Below are positions 23,811 through 34,345 of a stretch of 64,000 nt of DNA, piece by piece. The stretch's first letter is position 1; each line of letters starts with the position of its first letter. Under the pieces are notes generated by a model that ran no database searches, was not told the DNA's origin, and was given only the letters and a program-made list of their open reading frames with translations. This DNA comes from Seriola aureovittata. Lineage: Eukaryota > Chordata > Actinopteri > Carangiformes > Carangidae. Both the position numbers and the translations under genes were made by a program. The DNA is taken from NCBI RefSeq assembly GCF_021018895.1, contig NC_079375.1, forward strand, positions 4,364,560 through 4,428,559, in the 5' to 3' direction.

Positions 23811-24963
23811 TGCACATGCATACAGACATGCAGACACATTCAAACAGATATACTTTTTATAGGCGAGGGACTACAAAGCGCCTGGCAGTTCTGTATTTGC
23901 TTGTTGAGCTTTCATGAAGTGTGATGGAGGTGTGAGGGTTTCGTTTGATCACTGTCTTATCTACATCCCAATTACTCCAGCCTGTTAGCTGCCAACAGGA
24001 GTGAACGGCTAAGCTAAGACAGCCTTGAAGTCCATCTACCCTCCCCCACTTTCCCACTTCAAATTAGGGTTTCTTTATATTTTTTTTTTTCTTTTTTTAA
24101 ATGGGAGTTTTTAGCCCAACATATATTTGGCTTTGGGCTGGTGAAAGCAGAGAGGGGAATCGCCTTTTTACTGAGCTTAAGATGAAAGGGATGTGCTATC
24201 TCCTGTGATCTGAGCTTGTGTCAGGTTTAAATTCACTTCAGTCAGCAGCTTTAACAAATGTAAACAAATGGAAGAGATTGTGTTTTGGTGTCACCAGTGC
24301 TGAGATAATAACTTAGAGAAAGTACAAGCAAGAGGATGTCGTACAGTGTGAAGAGACGGCAAAGGGTGTTAATTTACAGCAGATACAGATGATGGCGGGT
24401 GAAAATCACAATTTATGTTTTAAATTGAATTTAAGGTTTATGATGATTTATAGGTAGGAAAGTAATTTAACTCATGAACTCACCTTTAGGAGCGTGATGG
24501 TGTTCAGTACTGAATATTTAAGCTGAATTGTGTGAAGGGAAGCTTTAATGTGACTGATCAAATCTACAGCTTTTTCCTTTACAGTTCCTCTCACTGGGTG
24601 TAAAATATAAATTTGCTTTGTAAGGTTTGCTGTGATTTACCATATGTTACATTCAAATTAAAAGCTTATTGAAAGACAGTGGAATCCACCCAGAGTATGA
24701 TTCCTCTGTGCAGACAGTTGGTTGCCGAGCTTTTAACTTTAAAAACAACCTTTTCTGAGGCCTAGTTTTGTACTTTCTGCACTGAACTAAACATTGGAAT
24801 TTCTAAGATATTGAAATAATTTTACAGTTGAGTAAATTTAGTTTAATTAGAATCCCAGATTAAACTGAAGAAAAAAAGGCATCAGGCCATAACTGAAATT
24901 GAATGTTACTGAAGTTAAGCAAACTCCACAGTCAGACACTGCACAGCATTGATTTGATCTGAG
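23809..24963. other. Unassigned non-coding sequence
   Basis: No gene supported. Text at 24150-24300 is complex and repeat-free. Confidence 0.5.
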
Positions 24964-25414
24964 TTAAAGGTCCCATCTTTTACACTTTGGTAAACCTCTG
25001 GGTGTTTTATTTTGAAGTTTCGATACCCATTAGAAGATATATTTGTGGTTTTAAGCACCAAAAACCATCTCAATGTAGTTTTACATCTCCTCTCTCAGGA
25101 TTCTCTCTGGAGCTCTAGTAACAACAGGTTGGTGAACCAATCAGAAGAGAGGAGGCTCTGAGTTTCTCTTCTGATTGGCTGACTGTTTTCTGAGCGATTT
25201 AATAAAAATATAGTAGATTTCGGGCAAACATTCACAGAAACCAAATCCTACAAGGTCAGATAGTGGGTCTGGACTTGGAGCATGGCTGAGAGCAGTGACT
25301 GCTTCCTTGTGACATCACAAAGTTACAGAAGTCCTGGCAGCTCGTTTTAAGGCTCAGTTTCTGAATACAGGCTGTGTGTGTTTCTCTGTGGACTGAGCAC
25401 TTTGATCTTTTGTT
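24964..25414 (+). mobile_element. TTAA-flanked MITE family A, copy 1 (right end lost)
   Basis: Begins TTAA-AGGTCCCAT and continues with GAAGATATATTTGTGGTTTT, ATCTCAATGTAGTTTTA, CTCCTCTCTCAGGATTC and the later GTGACATCACAAAGTTACAG. It ends after TTTCTCTGTGGACTGAG, whereas complete copies run about 100 bp further. It carries an internal perfect inverted repeat (CCAATCAGAAGAGA / TCTCTTCTGATTGG) at about 25137-25180. It is non-coding. TTAA flanks suggest a piggyBac-type mover, by inference from the other copies. Confidence 0.8.
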
Positions 25415-26065
25415 TGTTTATAGCTAGTTTAATGGAAAGTGAGATTAGTTCCATCACTAAAAACGATAACAGATAAAATAGCATGACTTAACATTTTTGT
25501 TAGCGTTTTATATATTATATTATATTATATAGCAAATAAGTCTTATTTCCATCGTGTCTAAAACAATTATTCAGTGAGGAGATCAGACAGGTTTTAAACC
25601 AAACCCCTGAGACACAGATTTATTTGGAAATCAAGGTGAAGATTAACATTATTATCCAAACTAGCTGGCTCAGAAATCAGACAGAACTGTAGGTTGTACG
25701 ATTTTAATGCCACCTACAGGGTTTGTTGTTAGAGCTACTTTTTTTTAATTTCTTGCTGAGTTATTGCATTTTCCAATTTTTGTTTTTATGTTCTTAACTT
25801 TTTTGTTTACTGTAACATGAACATGTTTGTAGTGACTGCCTGGTCATATTGCCCAGAACATGATATACATCAAGGAGGGAAAACAAGCATCAGGCCTTCA
25901 GATAAAAAAAATAAAATATAGCCCTGTATGGTCCTGGTGGAGTGGTGTAATAACTGCACTCAGTCATTTTGCATTATATAACAACACAGGGTACCATGAT
26001 ATTCTACAAGGCTCAGCTGTAGGGAGGTCAGGTGTGCACTGCTATTGACCTCATTCACTATTCTA

Positions 26066-26067
<2 letters not shown>
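25415..26067. other. Unassigned non-coding sequence
   Basis: AT-rich, with TATATTATATTATAT near 25512. No gene supported. Confidence 0.5.

Positions 26068-26118
<51 letters not shown>
26068..26118. repeat. (CA)25 microsatellite
   Basis: Uninterrupted CA run ending in TATAT. Confidence 0.95.
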
Positions 26119-26122
<4 letters not shown>

Positions 26123-26433
26123 AGGCTGTGTCTGATCAGTCTGAAGTCTCCAGCCTAAGGCCATGAGAGTGTGAAGAGACAAGTGTTAGGATGTGAAGTG
26201 ACATGAGGTTGTGCAAAGAGAGGAACAATCATCTGTCTCTGAGGGTCTGTAGTTACAAGTTAATAATACTGGATCTGTGTACAGCTGTGTACATATCCCA
26301 TGATGCACTGCTGCAACACATGGCTAAACACTAACTGACCCCCATTCTTCTTCTACCCCCTGCCATCACCTTGTGCATGGCTCCGCCTGACTGCACACTG
26401 CAAAATAATAAATAAATCATATATATAGTTATA

Positions 26434-26481
26434 CGCACGCACGCGAGCACACATGCACGCACGCACGCACGCACGCACACA
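26434..26481. repeat. (ACGC)n simple repeat
   Basis: ACGCACGC units broken by GAGC and ATGC steps. It is CpG-dense. Confidence 0.9.
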
Positions 26482-27640
26482 TTTTGTATCCAAAACAATT
26501 ACATCCAAAGACTAAGCTGGTACTGTAAATGCTAATTTTACAGGAACCAGCTTACTGCAGGGCATGTAAACATGTTGTCTCATTTCTGCCATTTCTAACT
26601 CCCATAAACTTGATTCCTCCTCTGCATGTAAACAAAGTCAATGAACACTTATGAACAGTATATGGAACAAATACCAAAGACCTTACTTTATCAAGACACA
26701 TTAGCTCATAGACAAATGGACTTGTTGGTTGGTTTTGGCCTCATATTTTCATCCGGCTAGACTATGTTGTGTTATTATGAAGTGTGGGTCGGTCCATAGT
26801 AAAGTCAATAGAATTTCCCACCCATGTTTATAAAGAATTCCTCTACATGAATGAGTTCTTTGTAATTTTTCTTTTTGAATGTAGATTTTATGGTTATACA
26901 TAATGTGATGTACAGTTCAAGAGGGCTGCCGGCGTTTCGCCTGATGTTACGAGCCGTGGTCGTGAGGTGGTAGTGTTGTGTAATATAGGTTAGCTGTTTT
27001 TCCACCAAAACTTCGCCAAGTGCATCTTGGTCCATCTTTCTGGTTACATTTAGACCGAGCTGACGGGGGTGTCAGACTGTTGTGTAAAGTAGTAGCTGTT
27101 GGTGCTGCTGCCCTTCAACCGTGTCACAGACAGGAGACCGCAATGTCCTAAAGTGTATAGCAAAAAAAAAAAAAAAAAAAACTGCTTTGAAATCCAGATC
27201 GCACTGTCGTATTTTTCTCCGTAGTATTTTCGCTGCTGCGTTTTTTAAAGTATTGTTCCCATATCTGTTTTTTGTTGCCAAATACCCACATTGGGTCAGA
27301 CCGAGGGGATTATGGCAATTAAGAAATAGGTTATGTCCACTGTTAAAATATTCCTTGCAAATCTGTCTCCTGAAGGACAATAAAGCGCTGCAAGAACCTC
27401 AGTAATTGTGTCCTGTGTGGCATCTAACTTCCCAGGCTACAGAGGGAAACACTTCTTAATTTTTTTATACATAATAAATAAATTAATTTATTAACAGCAG
27501 TGCAGTCACCAGTGAGGTGGTTGGGCTGGATGGTGGGCGTTCAAAGCTGACGACTATCACACCAGAGGCCACAGTTTGCATCCACAGTCCTGTTTGCGGT
27601 GAGGTTTAGGTGACAATGGACAACAAATACATTGTCTATG
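26482..27640. other. Unassigned sequence, possibly transposon-derived
   Basis: No gene supported. Short frames on both strands at 26805-27405 lack known domains. The moderately GC-rich segment at 26920-27120 could be remnant of an unrecognised element. Includes an A20 run at 27162-27181. Confidence 0.35.
27162..27181. repeat. A20 homopolymer
   Basis: 20 consecutive A. Confidence 0.9.
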
Positions 27641-27649
27641 AACATTTGA

Positions 27650-27930
27650 CTGATATGTTCAGTAGTAGTCTTGCATAGCCAGACATACTGTGTCAGCGTT
27701 GGAGAGAGGTCTGGCTGCACCATCATTCTGCTACAGCGGAAAAAACACTGTGGCTTGTTTGCATTTCTTTAAACCAATCACAATCATCTTGGGGCGGCGT
27801 TGATAGGGTTGCAACCTTTGGGGTCGTGGATGCACGCGGCGGTTGCTAGGTAATAAGGTAAACTTTTGCATTTCTACTCCCAGTCGGGTAAAAGTATAGG
27901 CATGGCCATTAGCCAATCTTCACTTTACAG
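27650..27930 (-). repeat. Fragment of a teleost DNA-transposon-like repeat
   Basis: On the minus strand it reads CAGACCTCTCTCCAACGCTG, then GGCTATGCAAGACTACT, a pairing I recognise from common non-autonomous fish DNA elements. On the other side it has AACCAATCACAATCATC, also repeat-like. Neither end is defined. Confidence 0.5.
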
Positions 27931-29820
27931 AAACAGGATTGGACATAACCAGGAAGAAAACCAATTAGCAGTAAAAGGAAACAAATGAGGTTTTATTTGA
28001 AACTATAAAATTCTAAATCAGAGGTGCATCTTCATGTCCCGGGAAAAAATGTCTATCTCAAAAAAGAGAACAATCCTGGGAAAACCATAATGAGTGGCAA
28101 CCCTTGGGGCTGAGCCGGGGGGATGCAGCGCCCCTGTGAAAATGCGTCGGTGGGGAACTAACTTTGGAGGAACATTTTGGAGGAACACAAAAACAGCAAA
28201 TATGTATGTCGACTGTGTGATCGCACGATCCAAATCTTCATCAAAAGGTGCCAGTTTCAGCACGTAGGTCGCTAGCTCAGAGGTTATTTCCCGCAACAAA
28301 CGGGAATGGTAACAGGCAGGAAGCGGAAAGGGAGGTGAATACCACACAGCATAAATTAACAACATACTATTTTTATAATAATAGAAAACATAATCCAGTC
28401 GCAATTACATTTCCTTTAAAGTGTATTTGCTGTTGAAAATTAGCTGTATATAAATGTAATTTATACAATATTGGGTTGATGATTGTTGTCACAGCTTTGT
28501 AGGTTCTAATAATCTTCACATCTGTTCCAAGCTTAGTGCTATAGATCAGCTGCAAATGAACTAAACCAGACCAGGTTGAAGTTAAACACATGGGCCCACT
28601 GTACAAATCATAATCACACTTCTAATCATGTCTATTGATCATCCTCCCACGTGTATTTCAGAGTGTCTAATTCCGAGATAATGAAAATAGTGGTGGTACG
28701 CCTCCTTTTCTCTGTATTTCTCCTTCAGGAGCGAATGTTTGAGGCGTCTCATCTGTCTGTATTGATGTGTGTCAGCCTCAACTGTTCACACAAACAGACA
28801 GAAGAGGAGCTTTTTGAGAAACATTCTTGATTTGATTTTCTCTCTACACCATCCTGTACCGACGCAAAGAACAAGAAACCAATCTCTCATGTCATGATGA
28901 AATGAGCTCGTAAACAAAGGCTGCTGTTTAGCTGCAGCCATTGTTGTCACAAAAAAAAAAACCTCAACTGCTTGAAACAGACAGGGTGTTTCTGGGCTTA
29001 CGCTGTCATCACAAGAGCGACTGTGTGAAGATTCTAAAGTCTCATTACGTCGTGTAAAAGCATCGTAATTGTTTCGTGGCTGGAAACAGCCGGGCGATCT
29101 CTCCGAGGCAGGATTTCTTGGCTGCTGTGTCTGCAGAAATATCACGGTCTTAAGTCTTAGTTTCATCATAGCTCATTATGTTGTGCAGAATCAATAAAGT
29201 CATGCAGTTATGGGGTTTCTGCCTCGAATCGAAGCCTTTTGTTTGGGAAGTTTGCCCTCTTTCAGCAGCCCTGTAACACGCACCTTTTTCCCCTTTGATG
29301 CTGTATACTTTCCGTAGTTAAATTTCTCTCAGACCAGATTTGCTGTCTTTTCTTTGTGTTATTCATCACTGCATTGTGTAAAATCCAAGAAGCAATCAAC
29401 TGATTTTGTTGAGACCTGTGCAGTCTTTGCACAGAGAGAGGAGAGCTAAAGGGAGCGGAATAAATAACAGGAACAGCCTCCAGTTTTTCTATCACACCGT
29501 CCTTTTGGAAGAAGAAAAAACAATCGTCCAGTACCGCTGCAGGAAGGCGGGGAGTAAGGGTGTGGCATGGGTGCGCAGTGTAGGAGACGAGAGTTCAGAA
29601 AATAAACTTGCAGTTATCGTTTGCCATTTTATTAGATCCAACCTTAACTGTAGTTTATTTGCCATAACTACAATCTGTGCCTAAACCTATGAATACTGTA
29701 GTCCCATTGTAGACAGGAAAAATCTGGACGTTAAAATAATGTTGCCATTTGCTGAGTCTCCCAATATTGTCGTCCATCCTAATGAAAAATGTACGAGCTC
29801 TCTGCTCGTCTGACTGCTCC
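27931..29820. other. Unassigned non-coding sequence
   Basis: Open frames of 127-128 codons occur antisense at 28018-28404 and 28786-29169 with no recognisable domain, so they are treated as chance frames. The GC-richer text at 28080-28350 may belong to the repeat just upstream. Confidence 0.4.
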
Positions 29821-29825
29821 AAAAC

Positions 29826-30060
29826 GTTCTCCGAATTGCATGATGGAATACGTCATGACTAACATAGTTAAAGTTAATGTTTGGTTAGGTTTAGGCACCA
29901 AAATGTCTCAGTTAGGGTTAAGGAAAAGATTATGATTCAGGTTGAAATTACGACTTGGTTAAGACTGGAGAATGAACCAGGTCATAGTTAAAAGAAACCA
30001 ATGTTCAAATCAAAGTCTGACATTTTGTTGACCATCAAACCTGTCCTCCCTCTGCAGATT
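29826..30060. repeat. 'GGTTAGGTTTAGGCACC' interspersed repeat fragment
   Basis: GTTTGGTTAGGTTTAGGCAC, then GGGTTAAGGAAAAGATTATG. The same GGTTAGG...GGAAAAGATT words occur inverted near 32020-32050. It is non-coding. Confidence 0.5.
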
Positions 30061-30424
30061 ATGACATCATGTTCTTTAAATTTGCTCCGGACAGACTAGT
30101 GTCATTATACAGCCGCTAGAGGTTTTGAACTTAAACATAATCATATGTCATTTTTGGCCATTTGCTGAAACAACTGACGCTGTTGTTTGTCTTGGCAGGG
30201 AGTTCTCGATTGCTCCTGTTTTCAGTAGCAATGTTACCCATGTTCTAATAAAGTGGAATTCTCCTTTATGCAAACCTTTTGCTTCCTCTCTTTTTCTCTA
30301 CCTGTTGTTACAAGTGCAACACATCTGCTGATCTCAAGTCATTTTAATGACTAATTTCATTAGGCGTAACAATGAGTTACTGTATGTGCAGAAATGATCA
30401 AATTATCTCTGTAAACAGCAGCTA

Positions 30425-30427
<3 letters not shown>
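30061..30427. other. Unassigned non-coding sequence
   Basis: Nothing recognised. Confidence 0.5.

Positions 30428-30462
<35 letters not shown>
30428..30462. repeat. (CT)n microsatellite
   Basis: CT run of 35 bp, followed by further CT-rich text to about 30485. Confidence 0.95.
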
Positions 30463-30464
<2 letters not shown>

Positions 30465-30640
30465 ATAAACTCTCTCTCTCCCCCTTTAGTCCACACCAAC
30501 ATTGTTTATAAACATAGTGTCATTTTATTTATTCTTTTTTTCATAATGAATCATTTACATGCACAAAGATCCAATTATTGAGTCCAACAACTTGAAATAA
30601 CCATACTACCCCCACCTCTCCTGCACCAGCGCTGCTGTAC

Positions 30641-30641
<1 letters not shown>

Positions 30642-30678
<37 letters not shown>
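30642..30678. repeat. (CA)18 microsatellite
   Basis: Uninterrupted CA run. Confidence 0.95.
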
Positions 30679-30679
<1 letters not shown>

Positions 30680-30831
30680 TTTCTTTGGCTGTATGCTGCG
30701 TTGCTCCCAGTGACAGAGGACTTTTTGATGTTGGCAACAGTGCCGGATCAAAGTCAAACACAAAAGCTCAGTGTGGGGGGCAGAGCTGCAGAGGGAGAGA
30801 CAGCAGAGAGGGCAACCCCCACACACTCAAA

Positions 30832-30852
30832 CCCCCCCCCCCCCCCCCCCCC
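30832..30852. repeat. C21 homopolymer
   Basis: 21 consecutive C followed by TCCTCC. The opposite strand is G-rich. Confidence 0.9.
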
Positions 30853-30890
30853 TCCTCCAACTCCCCCAAGGAGTCACCCAGTAAGACTGA

Positions 30891-30912
30891 CACACACACA
30901 CACACACACACA
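30891..30912. repeat. (CA)11 microsatellite
   Basis: Uninterrupted CA run, 38 bp after the C21 tract. Confidence 0.9.
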
Positions 30913-31569
30913 AAGTCTCTATGGATATACACCGATGAGATCATTCCTGATGAGATCATCATGGCTCTCTCTTTGTATCTCACTCTCTCATGTCTCTTTA
31001 TTTCTCTCCCTGTTACTTTGGCAAAAAAAATATACGATATTAACAATATATAAATAAATTTGATAAATGCGTTTAAAAAAAATGTCATTTGTCTCTCCGT
31101 TTCTTTTAAACCACGAACAACAAAATTTAACAGTTAAAACAACAGTGATTAAATAAGTAAAGAAACATGATCATAAAAGATAGATAAAATAACATATTCA
31201 TGTACAATACAAATCCTCACTGTCTCTTTCCCTCCTGCTTCTCTGTGTCACCTCAGTTCAAACAGCTCCATTGACATTTAAAGATTTTTTTCCTCACTTT
31301 ATCAGAGCAATTCTACTGTACACAACAAACAAATTGAACAAACAACCCAAGACTCAAACTCAACATGACATAAAGTCAATGATAAAAGGCATAGTGTGAA
31401 TATTTTTTGCAGCCCTTATTTGATGTAAATTTACAACAGTTTGTGTTTTCAGGGTTCATTATTCAGTTGAACAAAAGCTAAAAAAAAAATAAAAAAAACG
31501 TAGTTGACTCAGTGAAGGAATGTGTAATGGCATCCTACATAAATGAGACTGTCCTGTCTATGCAGCAGG

Positions 31570-32117
31570 TTATTATGACCCATAGTTAGGCTACATTGTG
31601 TTGCTAGGCGACATCTACTCGTCGTAGTAATTATGACAGGAGCAAAGGGAAAGGTCTGGTGATGAAGTATAAAGATTAGATTAAATTAACTTTATTAATC
31701 CCACAACTGGGAAATTCATTCACCACAGCAGAAAAATAAACATCTATAGAATAAACATCTATGGAAATATACATCAAAAATACACCAAATATACAAATAA
31801 ATACAAAGTCCTCGTCAGGAGGAGGTTGTGGTGGATGGATGGGTCAACAAAACACAGGAAAATGACACAGGAGAGCTGTGTTCGATTCCCCTGTGAAAGT
31901 AGCAGTTTAATGTTGTTTCTATTATTCATCAGCGTTTGACAAAGTTAACGACAATGTTATTATTGCAACCATGACAACAAAGATCGTCATCGTAATGTTA
32001 AGGAAGTACTTATTTTAACCCAAATCACAATCTTTTCCTAAACCTAACCAAGCCGTGACTGTAACCATGGCAATGACATGACTATATCAAAACAAAACAC
32101 TCTATGGGTCATATCAG
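31570..32117. mobile_element. MITE-like element with nested retroposon tail
   Basis: An inverted pair frames this segment: ATGACCCATAG at about 31575 and CTATGGGTCAT at about 32102. Internal text includes TTGCTAGGCGACA and, inverted, the AATCTTTTCCTAAACCTAAC words shared with 29.9 kb. A retroposon-tail fragment (31675-31805) interrupts it. There is no coding capacity. Type is inferred from the terminal inverted pair only. Confidence 0.5.
31675..31805 (+). repeat. Retroposon 3' tail fragment
   Basis: ACTTTATTAATCCCACAACT followed by GGGAAATTCATTCACC is a diverged form of the 'TTTATTGATCCC...GGGAAATT' tail common in fish non-LTR retrotransposons. A near-duplicate pair (ATAAACATCTATAGA / ATAAACATCTATGGA) lies at its centre. 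Confidence 0.6.
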
Positions 32118-32130
32118 AAGGTTGAAAAAA

Positions 32131-32680
32131 ACAACCTATATGGTTGTTTAGGTTGGAGGACTTGTAAAATGAATGTTTGTTTTTTTTGTAAAGCTTTTCC
32201 TTTTTAAAGCTTGATGAAATATTTTTCTTAATATTTCATCAAGAAAGTTAGGAAAACCTGCTGTAAGCTACAGGTGACCTGCCCAGCACCAAACAGCAGG
32301 CAAAAGCAACAGGTGTGGACACAAACACCAAATGAATGACGATGTAGCTCTTTGTAAGCTAGATGCGTAAAAAAGGCAACTTTTTCCTAACATGCTAGCT
32401 ATTAACAAGCTAAGAGCTAGCTAGTATTGTTAGCTAACACTGCGTGTTTTTCCAGGTTGTTACAGGGGTTGTTCTGCTCTGAAGTGACCAAAAATAAAAA
32501 GAATAATAAAATCTGCAAATTAGCTTAACTACCTTCTTAGCAAAGGATTTTATTTTGTTTTTTTGTCAGAAGCAAATAGCAATGTTTCGGGGACAGGCTT
32601 AGTCACCATAATATTGAGAGACTAGCAAATATGAGTCAATATTGTAGATGATTACTTTATTATTGAGCATTAACTCTGCT
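32131..32680. other. Unassigned non-coding sequence
   Basis: Contains a strong palindrome (see 32210) and GCTAGCTA-rich text at about 32390-32440, of a kind common in fish repeats. No gene. Confidence 0.45.
32210..32243. repeat. Perfect 14-bp inverted repeat
   Basis: CTTGATGAAATATT and AATATTTCATCAAG separated by six bases. Could form a cruciform or, if transcribed, a hairpin. Confidence 0.85.
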
Positions 32681-32681
32681 G

Positions 32682-32923
32682 TTGCAGCTTAAAGGAAATA
32701 TCTCAATTTATTCTTCTCATTTTCAGTTTCTCTCATTATTGTACCCATCTATCTTTTATCTACTTCACCTCTATCCTTTTCTCTCTGACTTTGATTCCTC
32801 CCTTCCTCTCTCCTCATCTGTATTTTACTTGTGTTTCTCTCTTATTAAGTTGTCTTTCCCAGTCTGTCTTCTCTCTTTCTTTCTCAGCTATCTTTCTTTT
32901 CTTTTTTTTTTTTTTTTTTTTTT
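32682..32923 (+). repeat. Pyrimidine-rich tract ending in T22
   Basis: CT-dominated sequence ending in 22 consecutive T at 32902-32923. An open frame through it encodes only Ser/Leu/Phe runs. Confidence 0.7.
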
Positions 32924-33095
32924 CTTTGGCAGGTCTTGCTCCCACTTTGTTTTGCTGTACTGGCATCAGTGCTCATGAGAAACAACATTTCCAAGGCAGT
33001 TTACAACATTTTACTTTCTCTATCTGCCATTTCCTTCATCCTAGAAAAACACCCAAGACCACAATGAATGCACTTGACTCCACCAACACAAACAT

Positions 33096-33098
<3 letters not shown>

Positions 33099-33130
<32 letters not shown>

Positions 33131-33146
33131 CGCACACACAAGCGCG

Positions 33147-33197
<51 letters not shown>
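33099..33197. repeat. Long interrupted (CA)n microsatellite
   Basis: About 99 bp of CA, the longest CA field in the window, broken by AA and CGCG steps. Confidence 0.95.
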
Positions 33198-33198
<1 letters not shown>

Positions 33199-34150
33199 GA
33201 GTGACTTTCTAGCTCCCGGGGTGACTCGAACGGAGTAACATCCCTCCAAGGCCACGCAACTTTCTTAATTAAAGGCATAAATTTTTTCTCCCGCTTTTTG
33301 CCACGACAGAACTACGGGGCGTTAGTTTCGTTTGCCTCAGCTGAGCCTCTATGAAGACAACAGTGATGAAAAAAAAAAAGAAATAAATAAACAGCAAACC
33401 CTCAGCGACTCAGCTGTGCTACTGTAGCGAGTCCTCAAGGAACCCCATCCTGAGAGTGCCGTCATTTACATATTGCTTTGATGAAAGAATACATTTATTT
33501 GGTTTTTATTTGCATCAGTGGGACAAGAGAATCTTCATTCCTCCTCCTCATTCTTCTACTCCCTACCCAAAAACTGAAAACAGAGGGAGAAGTAGAAAAA
33601 AGTGGAGAAAAGACTAAAAAAGACAGAAGTATTTATTTTCAGGTCACATTGAAATGCCAGGATTCATTTACAGGCATGTTTGAAGCTTTGTTTGTGTGCC
33701 GAGGCTCTGGATGCTGAAGATGTGTGTTGTGTTGTTGCTCAGTGCAAACGACTGCGATCAGACCGTTCCTATTTTTATCAGAGCTCAGTAGCAATTTTAG
33801 CACAACCTCATCTGATTTTGTCACCTTGTCGTTCTTTGTCAGCCTTAGCTAGATTTGCGACAGATTCACAACGTGATCACACAGTGGCTTACCCAGTTGA
33901 AGTTGTCAGATGAAGCTGAATATGTATAGTGGCTTCATGTTTGGGGATGGAGCTCTTGAAAGAATCACTGGTTTCAGATACCGTCATGCGACTACACTGT
34001 GTGATAAAATGTGATAATCTCAGAAATGATTCCACACACTGTATCTTGAACTGTAGTGCATGTGTGTAAAGAGTTTCAAAATCAAATGAAAATATATAGA
34101 AAACAATAAATATTATATTGTATTTTATTGTAAATATTGTTCTTATTGAA
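33198..34150. other. Unassigned non-coding sequence
   Basis: Nothing recognised. Short frames on both strands lack domains. Confidence 0.5.
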
Positions 34151-34154
34151 CTCC

Positions 34155-34345
34155 GCAACCAGAGTGGCCCAAAAGTGGCCAGAATACGGCATGATTGGTT
34201 GCCCGACTTGTGACACCAGAGTGGCCCAGGTGTTGCTTATTTGAGTTGATTCTTAGCACAAAATTAGATCGAGTCTGTACCAAAAAACGTCACCAGATCT
34301 GGGCCAGCACCGGATCACGTCCGGTCATTCAGTGCCAAACAAATG
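34155..34345. repeat. 'TGGCCCA'-type interspersed repeat
   Basis: AGTGGCCCAAAAGTGGCCAG, then AGAGTGGCCCAGGTG and CTGGGCCAGCACCGG. Repeated TGGCC words in both orientations are typical of a fish DNA-element fragment. Ends are not defined. Confidence 0.45.

Noticed and set aside
28018..28404. 128-codon antisense open frame
   Set aside because: No domain recognised. It lies beside repeat-like sequence and has an opposing frame.
31868..31905. B-box-like word GTTCGATTCCC suggesting a tRNA or tRNA-derived SINE
   Set aside because: No A box, no acceptor-stem pairing and no cloverleaf could be traced.
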